From Neoceratodus forsteri (taxonomy: Eukaryota; Chordata; Ceratodontiformes; Ceratodontidae), in contig CM028132.1 in assembly GCA_016271365.2 (NCBI GenBank), positions 1,190,573,001-1,190,637,000 of the forward strand: a stretch of DNA of 64,000 bases, in the 5' to 3' direction. Below are positions 20,421 through 32,620 of this stretch, piece after piece. The position numbers and the translations under genes are program-made. Position 1 is the stretch's first letter, and each line of letters starts with the position of its first letter. The notes beneath the pieces were generated by a model. The model did not search any database and was not told the origin of the DNA. It worked only from the letters and a program-made list of their open reading frames with translations.

Positions 20421-21626
20421 TGTTTCTGGATGAGGATCTTCCTGGGGTTCCCTTTCTTTTCATTCACCTGAAAAGGAGACTGTGTGAGTCCGCTTGGATG
20501 GCTTCTGATAATTTTGCTAAACAACCACAAGAGGACGACACAGACCATAGCTTCGCAGATGTGAATACGTTGTATTCTTTCTGTGCTGCTCTTAGTGTTT
20601 AACCCAATGAGAGTTTGGCGACTGATTTTCTGAATATATTGATTCTTTTTAGGAGGGGATATTGACATGAGGAGCTGGTAGTCTGGTAAGTTTGTTGCTG
20701 CGAAGCCAGCCTACTTTTGATTGTACTTTCCCCTGTGGTCTTCGTTACCCTCTTTTCTGGGCAGGAGTCCTGTGTGATTATTTTAGCTTTTATCAAGACA
20801 GGACCACAAGAGGGCACCAAATAATTACTGTCTTGACAAGGCGTAGTAATAGCCTTTTGCATCAGACATTGAACTCTCTGTATTTCATTTAAATCCCAGA
20901 GGCCTGTTTACGAGTGTTTTTCCTTTTTAATGAGCATATTAAAGACATTAAAGGTACATGTCTATGTTGGCCTTTCAGACCATTGGGCTGAAATATAAGT
21001 CTCATGGCTGTTTGTTCTTTTTTTTCCACGCCAAACTTGCGATCCATGGGTGTCATATTGTAGCACATTTTACTGCTTGTGAAATTTGTAGTTAAGTCAT
21101 GCTAGTTGTATTAATATGAGGGGGGTTGGGGTGGGAGATAAGGGCTTTGGATCATTCTGCAGTCTAGCCAGTGCACCATGTTCCGGCACAGGGTGGGGAA
21201 GGGTTCCACAACAGGTGTATTTGGACAGATAATATGGTTTATTATATTTCTGTTCCAAGGCCTGTCAAGAATGATGGTCTTTGTACCAAATCAACCTATT
21301 AAGGATACTGACTACCTTGTTGTGGAAGGGAGAAATTGGTTGATGGGAGAGGGAAGAGGGTTTAGTTGGGTTATCTTAGTAAATTGTTTTCTTTTCATAA
21401 TTCTTTTTATACTTTCAATTTTCGTACATGTAACACATGATGGGGTGGGGTACTGGGTATGGGAGACTATAATTACTTGGGAATTGGACTTAATATGGAG
21501 GGGGAGTGGGATGAGGGATTTACATTGTTCACCACTGGATGTTGATGACACAGCTTACTGGGGATTTAGTACTCACCACGATGGGCTCGTTTTTATTTTT
21601 GCAGAGTATACTAGAATACTTTGGTT
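20421..21626 (+). other. Long L1 inter-ORF spacer
   Basis: About 1.2 kb separates the end of ORF1 from the endonuclease start. It holds a 154-codon ORF (21178-21642) with hydrophobic stretches (WFIIFLFQGL and CFLFIILFILSIFVHV) that partly overlaps the start of ORF2. It has no recognised homology and could be chance. Confidence 0.5.
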
Positions 21627-24600
21627 ATGGCAGCTTCCTTAAAATTTTGTTCCTGGAATGTCAAAGGTGCCCAGTCCCCCACTAAAAGAGCCAAGATTCT
21701 TTTACACCTCCCTAAACTTAATGTTGATGTGGCCTTTCTTCAAGAGACACATTTACCCACCTTACATATTCTCTGCTTAAGACGAACATGGGTGGGTGAA
21801 GTGCTGGGGGGTAGGTCTGAATACACGCAAATGTGGTGTTGCTGTCCTGGTAGCACGTCGCGTACCCCTTAAGTTGCTACAATCAGTAATTGATCCTCAG
21901 GGAAGATATATTTTGTTAAGAGCTATTCTGGGCCATACGGAACTCATACTGGGATCTGTTTATGGCCCTGTAGGGGATGACCCACAATTCTTCACTAACC
22001 TTATGACTAATCTGGCTCCTTGGTCTACTCTTCCAATATTAATTGGTGGGGACTTGAATTTAGTCCTTTGTAATACAGTGGATAAGTCCAGTCCACGACA
22101 TTCCCCCTCTACCCCTGCACAATTGGCACTGAAGGAACTGATGGACTCTGTGGGTCTTGTGGATCCCTGGAGAGCCCTTTTTCCTTCAATGAGAGACTAC
22201 TCATTTCACTTCCCTGCCCCATAATATGCTCTCAAGAATTGATTACTTTTTGTTGGGGATCGAGCAGCTATCAAGGGTTCAGTCTTGTAATTACCTTGCC
22301 AAAGTGATATCTGACCACCATCCCACCCTCTTACAATGGTCATTACCCACCTCAGTGGACTACGATAAAGTTTGGAGGTTCAGTCCTCAATTATTGAAAT
22401 CCCAGTACCTAGTAGATCATCTTCAAGGATTTATAGAGAATTTCTACGAATACAATGCCCCTTCCATGCCAAGACTTGATGTATTATGGGGGGCTTTGAA
22501 GTGCTCACTGCGAGGAGAGATTATTCGTTTAGCCTCTATCAGGAAAAAGAAAAACTCCCAAGAATCTTCCCAACTGCTGCAACAGATTAGAGTTCTGGAA
22601 CAATCCCTTTCCACCTATTCTAACACAATAGAATTTGAAAAATTAGAGAGTCTCCACTTCCAGTATAACATTCTTCTCAGTGGTAAAGCTGAACATCTCC
22701 TTTTTCGTTCAAAAGCCACCTATTTTGACCAGGGAGACAAGGCTGGGAAACTCTTAGCTATGAGGCTTAGGGCACAAGTGACACATATAATTCTGTGAAC
22801 CATTCAAGATGCCACTGGTACCCTTCATACTTCTCCCAGGAACATTGTCTCTTGTTTTAAAACACACTCTCAATCTCTTTACTCATGTTCCCCACTACCT
22901 TTCCATAACACTGCACTAGGTCGTTTTCTTCAAGGTATAGATCTCCCAAGTCTATCCCAACATCAGATAGCTATTCTGCAAGCCCCCTGACATTAGCAGA
23001 AGTGCATAAGGCCATTGACGCACTCCCATTAGACAAAGCACCAGGTCCTGATGGTTACACATCAAATTTTTATAAGACTTATAAATCCCAACTAGGCACT
23101 ACCCTCCTCAACCTTTACAATTACATATATGAGCATGACCGTTCAGATTATAATTTTACTTCTGCTACTATTGTGGTGATTCCAAAGCCTGGCAAGGACC
23201 CTATGTTGCTGTCAAATTACCATCCAATATCTCTTATAAATGTTGATTTGAAAATCCTGGTAAAAATCCTTGCCAATCGGCTGGCTCAGGTATGGCAGAC
23301 TCTCCTAAGTCCTGAACAAGTGGGCTTTGTGGCTGGCCGCTTATCTGCAGATCATCTATGTAAACTTTCATACCTTATTTCTGCATCCAGAGACTCTAAT
23401 ATTCCATCGGCTTTGGTGCCTCTGGATGCAGAAAAAGCTTTTGATCAAGTGTCCTGGGATTATCTATTTAACCTACTTCCAAAATATCATATACCTGTAT
23501 GATTTTTTTCAGTGGATAAAACTTCTCTACTCTCAACCGTCAGCACGTATATTATGTAATGGAGTTTTCTCCCCTTCCTTCATATTGCAACAGGGCACCC
23601 GACAAGGGTGCCCCCTTTTCCCTTGTTTGTTTAATCTATTCTTAGAACCTCTTATCAGGAAAATAAAGACATCAGCATTAATCTCCGGTATTCCATTTAA
23701 TCATCTCCAATACAAACTGTCAGTGTACGCAGATGATATTTTACTCCATATTACCCACCCAGCTAAATCCATACCTGCCACACTGGATATTATTCAGGAT
23801 TTTGGGTGACTATCCAATTACAAACTGAATTTGTCCAAGACAGAAGTCATGCCTTTAAATAACCTGACTCTAAAAGCAGACATTCAACATCTTGGACTTT
23901 CTTGGGTAAGAGACAAGATGCAATATCTTGGCATATATTTATCTCAATCCAATTCCAAAATGAAACAATATAATTTAGACCAACTAATAATGCATATCAG
24001 GACAGATTTGAATCATTGGGCACTTCTCCCCTATTTCCCTGTGGGGACACATAAATATAATCAAAATGAATGTCCTGCCCCGCCTGTTGTATCCCCTCTA
24101 AATGTATAATCAATTTCTCCCTAAGTCCTGGTTTAACCATGTTCATAGTGTTGTATCCAAATTCATTTGGAAATATAAAACCTCTCGAAGGGCACTTTCC
24201 AAATTACAGAGATCAGAAAATTAGTAGGATTACAAGTCCCTAATATTTACCTTTATTATCTCTCTATTAATTGCTCATTATTCTCGCAATGGTTGAAAAT
24301 TGCCCCGGATTCTTGCTCGAACCACTATTCCCCATTGTGGTTACAAATAGAAAAGTCACTCTGTACCCTATCTGGTTTAGATATTATGGCGTTGCCACAT
24401 TTTTCCTTTAAAAAGTTTCTTCGCCAGCTTAAAACTACACCTATTATAACAACTCTTCATACTCATATGCAACTTAATACGATTCTAAACTGTCCCTTGG
24501 AAAAAGACTCCTTTCAACCTATTTTGGACAATCCCAATTTTAAAATTGGAGGAAGAGTAATTACACTCTCTTTCTGGCCAGGCGGAATGGGGATGAAGGT

Positions 24601-25363
24601 TACAGACTTAACAGAGAATTACAAGTTGTTAGCATTCTCAGAAATAAAAGTGAAATACAATTTGCCTACTTCTTTCTGTTTTGAATATCTCCAAATCTCC
24701 CAGGCTCTAACATGGCATTTTGGTAATGGTCTCTGGGACCACCATATGGTTGGTCCAGTCCTTAACACAATTCTAACGAGGCCTACTTTCTCACCTAGTT
24801 TCCTATTATTAGAAAGAGCTGCACAACAGAGTTACGGAAGTAGATGGTACCCCCCATTATGTATGGGATAAGATCCCCCCCCAACATCCACGGCTCCCCA
24901 ACACTGGCCACAAATCTGGGATAGACTATATAAGGATGTCAGGTGGGACCGTTATAGACTGCTCCAATTTCAGATATTACAAGACTTATATTATACTCTG
25001 ATGAAACTTTGTAAAATGGGAAAGCTCCAATCAGATTTGTGTACTAGATGTGGGCTCCAAATCTACACGCTGTTCCACATTCTTTGGGAATGTGCTAAAG
25101 TGACCCTTTCTGGGAAAGTATCCTCAAGACTTGACCTCACTAGGGTTGCAAAATGCTTTTCAACCAGAAATTTGTATTTTAGGGGATGGGGGGACACTTC
25201 AATTGGGAATCAATGGAAACATATGCTCTTAATTTCCTTATGTGCCAAGAAAGTTATTTTATGTCACTGGCTGGACCAGCAAATCCCTACATATACAGAA
25301 TGGCACCAAGAAATTCTCTTTGCGTTACAAGCAGAGCACCTCTTGGCGAGTATCTCTAAATGA
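21627..25363 (+). pseudogene. L1 ORF2 (endonuclease-reverse transcriptase) remnant
   Basis: Seven overlapping or abutting open pieces make up one ORF2. The endonuclease start is SLKFCSWNVKGAQS and VAFLQETHL (21630-21770), with GGDLNL near 22048. RT follows with DKAPGPDGYTSNFYK (23030), PGKDPMLLSNYHPISL, LDAEKAFDQVSWDYL, QGTRQGCPLFPCLFNLFLEPL, and the catalytic YADD at 23725-23736, which is intact. The C-terminal knuckle CTRCGLQ-x5-H-x4-C lies near 25020-25090. The protein would nick target DNA and copy L1 RNA in place. Multiple stops and frameshifts make it non-functional. Confidence 0.9.
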
Positions 25364-25961
25364 ACTACAAAATACCAGGAGATTTAGGCTCCTCTGCATA
25401 CCCTACTGACTATTTAGCATTTTTCAAGCCAATACCAAGAATGGCCTGGTTGGGTTAAATTAATTTCTATAGATTTTAACAACTCTAGTAATAATTATTT
25501 ATTTTATAGATTTACTGGATCCAGCCCCACTTTTAAGTAACATAAACTGTATACTTTTAGAGCCCTCTTTCCTTTTTTTTTTTTTTTTTTTTCTTTCCCT
25601 TGTTTCCTCACCAGTGGTGAAGAAGAAGGGGAGGGGCGTGAACCGGGGAGGGGTGTAATGTTATGGTACTATTTAATTCTTTTTATTCTTAATTTTATTT
25701 TATCTTGCTTTATCTTCTTTTGCAGATGTCAGTACTAGCTGAAATCAAAATCCTGTCAATTATGGTATTCTGTTACTTCAGATCAGAAATAATACAAAAA
25801 TGCTCTATTAATAGTTCATTTTACCTATGATTCCTATATGAAATAGTGAAATATAGGATCCAGTATGTGGGATTATTGTTTCACAACTTCTTATGCAACA
25901 ATGTTTTGTGTATAATTTTGTTAAAATGAAAATATAATAAAGCTTATTAAATTTGAAAAAA

Positions 25962-25982
25962 AGAAATAAGTGAAAAAGTAAG
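25962..25982 (+). repeat. L1 target-site duplication, 3' copy
   Basis: AGAAATAAGTGAAAAAGTAAG, matching 19312-19332 with two differences, directly after the A-rich L1 end. Confidence 0.85.
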
Positions 25983-26497
25983 GGGTGGATAGATTATTTT
26001 ACTTAAACTTAGACAACAAAACATTATAACCTGGAAATAGGCTGTATATTTTAATGGTGTACTAAAAGAGAGAGTTTTAATAGTATTTAGTATTTAAGTG
26101 TTGGTAAGGTAAATATTTTTTGAAATATAGTTCTAACAGGCTTAAGGTACTATAATGTATGTAGACAAATTGATGTGTTTGTTGCTGTTTGTCTGTTCAA
26201 CTAATTATTCCTGTATAACTGAGGATGTCTCTAGTAAATTGGGTTACTACTGGCCAATTAGTTCAGTAATAGGATTACAAGGGGGGAGGTATCATAGTTT
26301 AAAATTGCATAGAAACAAGTTCACAAGAATTTGGATGACTTATTGCCTTGCAGGTCAGTTCAAACTTTTGGAGACATACAAAATACGTAGAAGTATGTGT
26401 TCTGATAATGTTATGTTTACTTTGCTCTTAATATTGGGGGGGGGACATAGAACTGAATCCAGGGCTGACTGAGAAGTCGAGAACTAATTTAAAAATA

Positions 26498-27136
26498 ATG
26501 CATGACAATACGGGGAGTTTGGCCCCCAAAATGGATCTGGTGGAAATGTTATTTGAAGCTCAAAAACCAGATATAGCAGGCTTTTCTGAAACCTGGCTTA
26601 TAAATAAGGTAGAGGATGGTGAAATAGGTTTGGTAGAATATCAAATATATCATTCAGATAGGAAGAATAGAGGGGGTTATTCTTTATATAAAAAATACAT
26701 TGGGATCAATTAAAGTCTTAGCAAAAGGTAATACAGGAAATGTGGACTTTATAGTACTCTACTTGTATGATTTAAAAGTTGCTATAGGGATTCTGTATTC
26801 TCCCCCAATGCTAAGATGGTGGATCTGGAATTGATCACTGGTATAATTCAGGACAAAGTAAAAGATAAATTGTTGATTTTGATGGGAGATTTAAACTCAG
26901 ACTGGCATAATCAGAGAGGTAATAGATTAAAAGAAATGCTGGCACCCCCTGATTTAATCCAGCTGATAGACAAACCTACTAGATATACTAATTCTATGAC
27001 CAAGGGTACATTATTAGATTTGCTGCTAGTTTCACTTCAGTTAATTGTTCACCCAAAGGGTGTTGAACCTCCATTATTGGGAGAGCATCATTTAGTTTGG
27101 GTAATTATAGGTAGTATGGCACAACCACAGACATAA
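26498..27136 (+). pseudogene. Non-LTR endonuclease remnant
   Basis: APE-type endonuclease signatures: MDLVEMLFEAQKPDIAGFSETWL (catalytic-Glu box, 26530-26600), a frame break near 26713, then LLILMGDLNSDWHNQRGNR (26872-26928) and NSMTKGTLLDLLLVS followed by a GEHHLVWVII stretch standing in for the SDH box. The enzyme would nick the target site for priming. Confidence 0.85.
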
Positions 27137-27587
27137 CTGAGGGAGGGGTGGGTTAGGGATATGAAACATGTTTCAATTGATAGATTTAACTTGGACATGC
27201 AGACAGAAAGTTGGGAGAGATGCAAATTAATTCTAGATTTAGGTCAAACCGTATAGTATTTTGTGGCTAGATTCTTGGAGTTATGTGATAAGCATGCACC
27301 AAAAACAAAAGCAAGTAACAGAAAGGCCAGGGAGCCCTGGATAAATGACAATTTATTAAAAAGTATTAAGATCAAGAATAGATTGTGGAAACTGGCTAAA
27401 AATCTGAAACAAGTAGTGATTGGGACATTTATAAAAATAAAAGGAATAATTGTAAACAACAGACAAAGAGGGCTAGATTGAATTATTATAGAATGAAAAT
27501 AGATAGGAATAATGATCCAAAAAGATTCTGGCAAACAGTTAATGGCATATTAGTCCAGGTAATAAAAATAAACAAAACATTAATCAA

Positions 27588-28765
27588 TTGATTCATGAGG
27601 GGAAGGCAGTAAAGGAACCCAAGGCAATAGCAAATTTGTTAAATGATTTCTTTGTTAATCTCCCAGGCTTAGATGTAAGGGTTCCACTAAATAAGACCCA
27701 GGATGAACTAGTGTTTAATGGGCTATATCCACATTTTCGATTTAGAATATTAAACATAAAGGAGGTAAAACATGTCTAAAACATATTAAAATTCATAAAT
27801 CTCCTGGCATAGATGGGCTGGAAAGAAGGTTTTTACAAATGGCTGCTGATCATATAGCACCAATAATAGTATACATGTTCAACTGGAGCTTAAGTACAGG
27901 GTTTTTTTCCTACCATATGGAAACAGAGTAAAACTATTCCAGTATATAAAGCAGGAGACCAAAGCAATCCAGGCAACTATCGGCCAATAGCCCTGCTTTC
28001 AATACTATCTAAATGCCTGGAGAAGTTAGTACATACACAAATAATGGACTACTTAGAAACAAATAATGTACTTACACCATATCAGGCAAGTTTAGAAGAG
28101 GATTTTCCATAAATTCAGCTTTGATCAAATTTAATGATCTTGTGGCAACCTCCTTGGATGCAGGAAAGGAGACTGCAGTTTTATTTGCAGACTTGTTGAA
28201 AGCCTTCGACCTGGTGGACCACTCCCTGCTGCTGAGGAAACTCTGGGTTATGGGTATTACTGAGGGACCATGGGTATGGATAAAATCATACTTAACAGGA
28301 AGATCTCAAAGAGTATGTGTGTCCCAGACTTTGTCAACAGTTAAACCAGTAGAAAGAGGAGTCCCTCAAGGATCTATACTAGGGCCCTTGTTATTCTTAG
28401 TATTCTGCAATGACCTTCCCCAGACAGTTCAAACATCTAATATCCATCTGTATGCCAATGATACGGCTCTTGTTGCAACTGGGGTGGACTTTGCAGACCT
28501 GAGAGTTAACTTGCAGAGGGACTTCAGTGGCATAGGGGAGTGGTTCACCATGTCGGGGCTGGCAATGAATATAAAGAAGACAAAAGTCCTTTATTTTGGG
28601 AATAGAAACAAATCAAATTTGGGTATAACATCCTTGTCAAATGTTCTAATAGATCAGGTAACTGAATATCGATATCTGGGTGTAATATTTGATGCAGAGT
28701 TAAATTTTCAAGAACACATTAAGGAGTTACTGAATAAAGTTAGGAAATTAGGGGCTCTTAGATGA
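27588..28765 (+). pseudogene. Non-LTR reverse transcriptase remnant
   Basis: After a broken N-terminal part (HKSPGIDGL near 27795; NYRPIALLSILSKCLEKL near 27978-28030) a 214-codon open stretch runs 28121-28765: FADLLKAFDLVDHSLLLRKL, GRSQRVCV, RGVPQGSILGPLLFLVF, and HLYANDTALVATG. The catalytic YADD is changed to YAND, which would abolish activity. It is followed by WFTMSGLAMNIKKTKVL and YRYLGVIFDAELNF. C-terminal remnants continue to about 29126. Confidence 0.88.
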
Positions 28766-29790
28766 ACATCGAGACAACTGGATTTAAAGACTAGAAAAAC
28801 TATAGTGAAGCAGATGGTGATGCCTACCTTTGATTATGGAAGTGTTATATATAGGGGTTGCACCTAAGTTAATGCGGGTTAAGTTAGATATAATTTATTA
28901 TAAACTTGCGAGGTTTATATTGGGTTGTCATTATAGAACACATCATTGTACACTAATTAACTTGGGATGGACTGCTTTAGAACAAAGAAATGGCGAGATA
29001 TGGTTGAAACTACTGCATCGCTTTTTTATAAAGCAGCCGGCTCATTACGTATCAGTTAATGCACTGACGAAAAAGAGTGAGCCTACTCGGACCTTGACTA
29101 GCTCTGTATATGTTAATAAAACATAGAGTAATTTTAATAAAACAACATTTGGGGTGAAAACACTAAAACATCAAGCGGCGATATGGTGGAACGTACTTCC
29201 ATATTCAGTGAGAGTGGCATCCACAAATGTATTTAAAACAGGACTGAATACAATTTTTCAGGTCGTGTACAACTGCTAAATGTTTAGTTCATTATTATGC
29301 TTAGTAATTCTGACTATATGATGTAACTTTGCCTTATCCTTGTTTGCTTGTCTTTATAGAAATTCCTGTAATTTAATGTATTTAGATTGGGTTTGAAATT
29401 AATTTAGGTTGTGTGTAATTAACTGCCCGGTCTACTATTGTGTTTAGTAAATCTAGACCATACATCATAATGCGCTTTATTCTAGTTTTTTTGTCTTTAT
29501 AGAAATCTTTGTAACTTAATGAATTTAGGCCTGTTGGTACTTTTGTACATTTTGTATTTGTTGCTTGTTGTATTTGATAGTCTGATATTATATATTTTGT
29601 ACAGTGCATAGTGAATGTTGTTGTATTCAACAAATGTTGTAAAAATTCTAGTATTCATAACACACTATATGATTCTTACTGTTATGTAACCAAATAGGAC
29701 TTGTCTTGTAAACAGGGATTTCATCCCTAACGACATGTGATATCCTGTATAAAAATAAAAATGTTACCTACCTACCTACAATAAGCCAAG

Positions 29791-30372
29791 TTTCAAAGAA
29801 ACACATCACACATACTTCCATAATTCAAAGCATCATGGGATATATGCAAATCGCCATGACATTTCAGACTGTTCAACTTACAGCAATTTACATGCATTTT
29901 AAATAGCACAACTAACTAATTTCTGTAATAGTCACCTAGTACTTTTTACCATTATCAAAAACACCTAGTGTCATGGTATTTTCAACATTTACAGGTTTCA
30001 TAAACATAAAGTATATACATCAAGGTATTTTATGACATAGTGCTATTACATACTAAATCCAACCACGATAAACGCAACCTGTTTTACATACGCTTGGAGG
30101 TCACCACAATAACCTCCCTGTATGAGGACCTGAGAGAGAAAAGGAAAATTAAAGAGGACACTAGAGCATAGTCAAGAAAGGGAACGGGGTGCCCATACGT
30201 GGCCTACCTTATGGACTAGAAATTGTAAAGGATAGATTAGGCTAAGAAATAGAAGAACTGATTTAAGAAAAGGTCGGTCCTCGAGAGTGGTAGGAGCTCC
30301 CTGTCACACTCATACCTTACAAGCTTGTTAACCCCCACAATGGAACTATATCCTTGTATACAACACTTATTG
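29791..30372. other. No feature identified
   Basis: Unique-looking, moderately AT-rich sequence between the non-LTR 3' end and the inverted-repeat element; no ORF with recognisable motifs. Confidence 0.5.
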
Positions 30373-31623
30373 CTAAAAACTGTGTTATTGTACCAGTTAG
30401 GGTTCAGCTGAATGCCACAAAAGTAGGGAAATGCAACGTTAGGGTTTCCAACCCTAATTCTCCACCCCCCAAAACAGCAAAAAGACAGCACCACACAAGC
30501 AACCACAGACAGCCATAATCAGGCAAGACAGACAACATACAACTGTCTCCAGATGACACAAATGCAGTAGCAGTGATGTGCTATCTTCATGATTTGTATC
30601 TGCAGCATGCACACTGCAAGACATACACACTCACTTGTCGCTGCAAATACAAATCCACAATACTCAAAGTGCAACACTGCCTCTGTATGCAGAAGGACAG
30701 CCCCCTGAAGTCACAAGTACAAATCCATGATATCCAAATTACAAGAGTTCTTTTGTCTGCAGAAGTGCATGCCCCTATGGGGCCAGCACTTTTGTAGCCT
30801 CAGGCAGTCATGCACACTGTAAGACATACATACACTTGATGGGTCTGTGCTTCTGCAGCCACAGGTGTAAGACATATGCACTGACCTCTGGCTGCAGAAG
30901 TGCAGGTGCCACAAAATCCATTATACCAAAACTGCAACACTACTTCTGTCTGGAGAAGCACAGGCCCCTGAGGGGCCTGCTTCCCTTCAGTCACAGGTAT
31001 AAGACATACACACTGAATTCTGGCTTCAGAAGAGCAGGCATCTGTGGGGCCTGCAGTTATGCAGACAGAAGTACTGTTCCAACGTGGGTATAATTCTTTC
31101 AGCAGTGGATGTAGAAATTGTTCAAGGGGGCAGCATTTTTTCCGTTATGTAGATGCATATATAGAAAAACATGTACTAACAGATCATGCCATTTAGCGAG
31201 GTACCTTGTATAGTGTACATGAGTACAGTGGAGCCAGCTACAATGCAACACAGTAACTTGCAGTAAATAACATGTTACAATATACTGCAGTAAGAAAGGG
31301 CTTAATTGCCATTGAATTACACTATTCCCAGCAGCATTCTGCAGCATTGTTGTGGCATATTGCAGCATTACTGCATTGCATCCTGGCTGGCAACACTGTA
31401 TTTGTGGCTGCAGTGGTGCAGGCCCAATGGAGCCTTCTGTCTACAGAAGGGCAGAAGCTGTATGTTGCTTGTCTTACCTGATGATTGCTCTCTGTGGTTG
31501 CGTGTGTGGTGTTGTCATTTTGCTGCTTGGGGGCAGTTAGGGTTGGAAACCCTAAAGTCACATTTCCCTACAACTGTTGCATTAAGTTAAACTCTGACTA
31601 GTGCATTAACACAGTTTTTTGCA
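30373..31623. mobile_element. 1.25 kb inverted-repeat (MITE/fold-back type) element
   Basis: Left arm 30373-30540 and right arm 31455-31623 are inverted copies over about 168 bases. Landmarks: AAAACTGTGTTA against TAACACAGTTTT, GTAGGGAAATG against CATTTCCCTAC, TTAGGGTTTCCAACCCTAA against TTAGGGTTGGAAACCCTAA, ACACCACACA against TGTGTGGTGTT, and AAGAC-x-AACATAC against GTATGTTGC-TTGTCTT. The interior (30590-31080) holds diverged tandem copies of a CTGCAG-rich motif with GTAAGACATA(C/T)(A/G)CACT. No transposase is encoded, so it is presumably non-autonomous. Exact ends and target duplication are not resolved. Confidence 0.82.
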
Positions 31624-32120
31624 GTGAATTTTGTTTCTTTATGAGATAGTGGAATCACATTTCCGTTCATGCAGGTCCCTTTGAGACCTGCCTGAACAGT
31701 TCCATGTGGCTACAAATGAAGATGCATAGGGACCACGCCCTGCATCATGTGAGGGGGTGCATCTGCAAGAGCCCTGTAATTCCATGTGACTACAAATATA
31801 GACATGCAGTGTTTTTCCTTCATAACTTTGTTGTTTATCAATATTTTTATCTGAAATTCTCAACACAGCCTTTTTATGGCCACGCCTCATGAACCATTGA
31901 AGACACATTTTTCAAATCATGCCCAAATGGTGATTTCACAGAACAACCATGAAATCACCTCACGGGCCAGGTTTGAAAATGTCACCAGCATGATTCATGA
32001 GGTAGGGTCATAAAAAGCACAAATTGAAAATTCGGGGTTAAAATCTTTTAATATGGCTGAATTATGAACTAAGGTAGGTTTTCTTTACAAATATAAAATT
32101 CTCTTGTGAGCTGATTTTTG
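31624..32120. other. No gene seen
   Basis: A short internal repeat, TCCATGTG(G/A)CTACAAAT, occurs at about 31702 and 31782. Nothing else was identified. Confidence 0.5.
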
Positions 32121-32620
32121 TCTTTTGTGAGATCATAGGAAAAACTAGGGTTCTTCCATGATACTATACAAAAGAACCACTGTTCTGTCATGAGATCTCA
32201 TGAAAGAACAGTAGTTGTATTATGAGATTCGATGAAATAACCATTCTTTTTTCGTGAGATCATACAAAAGAACCCAACTTGTTTCATGAGGTCCTATTAA
32301 AAAAAAAAAGGGTTCTTTTGTGAGATCTTACCAAAGAACTGTGGTTCCTTTATGACTGTCACAAAAGAACACTTATTTTGCAACATTCCATGAAATAACC
32401 TTATTTTTTTATAGGACCCATTCACTAAAATACCATCAACAGCTTAATCTGGTTCAAAATCACTTGGCATTCATCTGTATCCCCCTCCCCCGGGGTCGTG
32501 CCTGAAAATAGGCAGAATTTGTCTAGTGCACTTACCTGGTCAACAAAAACTAAATAACTAAATAAATAAAATAAAATAAAGAACTTATGTTATTTCATGA
32601 AAGAACAATTGTTATTTTAG
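32121..32620 (+). repeat. 32-bp minisatellite, interrupted by a retroelement tail
   Basis: Nine consecutive units of close to 32 bases start at about 32121, 32151, 32183, 32215, 32247, 32279, 32313, 32345 and 32377. The consensus is approximately TTCTTT(T/C)(G/A)TGAGATC.TAC then AAAAGAACCA. The unit is partly palindromic (TCATGAGATCTCATGA at about 32188 is perfectly self-complementary). At least one further unit follows the insertion at 32405-32580. Confidence 0.88.
32405..32580 (+). mobile_element. Non-LTR or SINE 3' end within the minisatellite
   Basis: About 175 bases ending GCCTGAAAATAGGCAGAATT, ACCTGGTCAACAAAAACTAAATAA and then (AAATA)n, a tail style common to L2-like elements and their SINEs. 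The 32-bp array resumes directly after it, so this is an insertion into an existing array. Confidence 0.7.

Larger units (their letters stand above)
19333..25961 (+). mobile_element. Nearly full-length L1-clade (L1/Tx1-like) retrotransposon
   Basis: The 6.63 kb body starts ATCACGTGATGC and ends after an AATAAAGC signal with an A-rich tail, bracketed by 21-base duplications. It has an ORF1 with coiled-coil and RRM-type region, an unusually long ~1.2 kb inter-ORF spacer, an ORF2 with endonuclease, RT and a C-terminal CCHC, then a 3' UTR with a 22-base T-run (25570-25592). Every ORF is interrupted, so it is inactive, but it is complete end to end, which is uncommon for an old insertion. Confidence 0.9.
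26465..29790 (+). mobile_element. L2/jockey-superfamily non-LTR retrotransposon
   Basis: Endonuclease, RT and 3' UTR are in order on the + strand. The 3' end has a hairpin (CAGGGATTTCATCCCT at 29715-29730), a TAAAAATAAAAATG stretch and a short (ACCT)n tail to about 29780, as in L2-like elements. Its 5' part probably included 18917-19311 and 25983-26464, with the L1 inserted between. The RT differs from the CR1 copies here (FDLVDHSLLLRKL rather than FDTVPHKRLL), so it is a separate lineage. Confidence 0.8.

Noticed and set aside
32121..32404. CRISPR-like regular array
   Set aside because: Units are contiguous with no unique spacers, and the genome is eukaryotic; it is a minisatellite.
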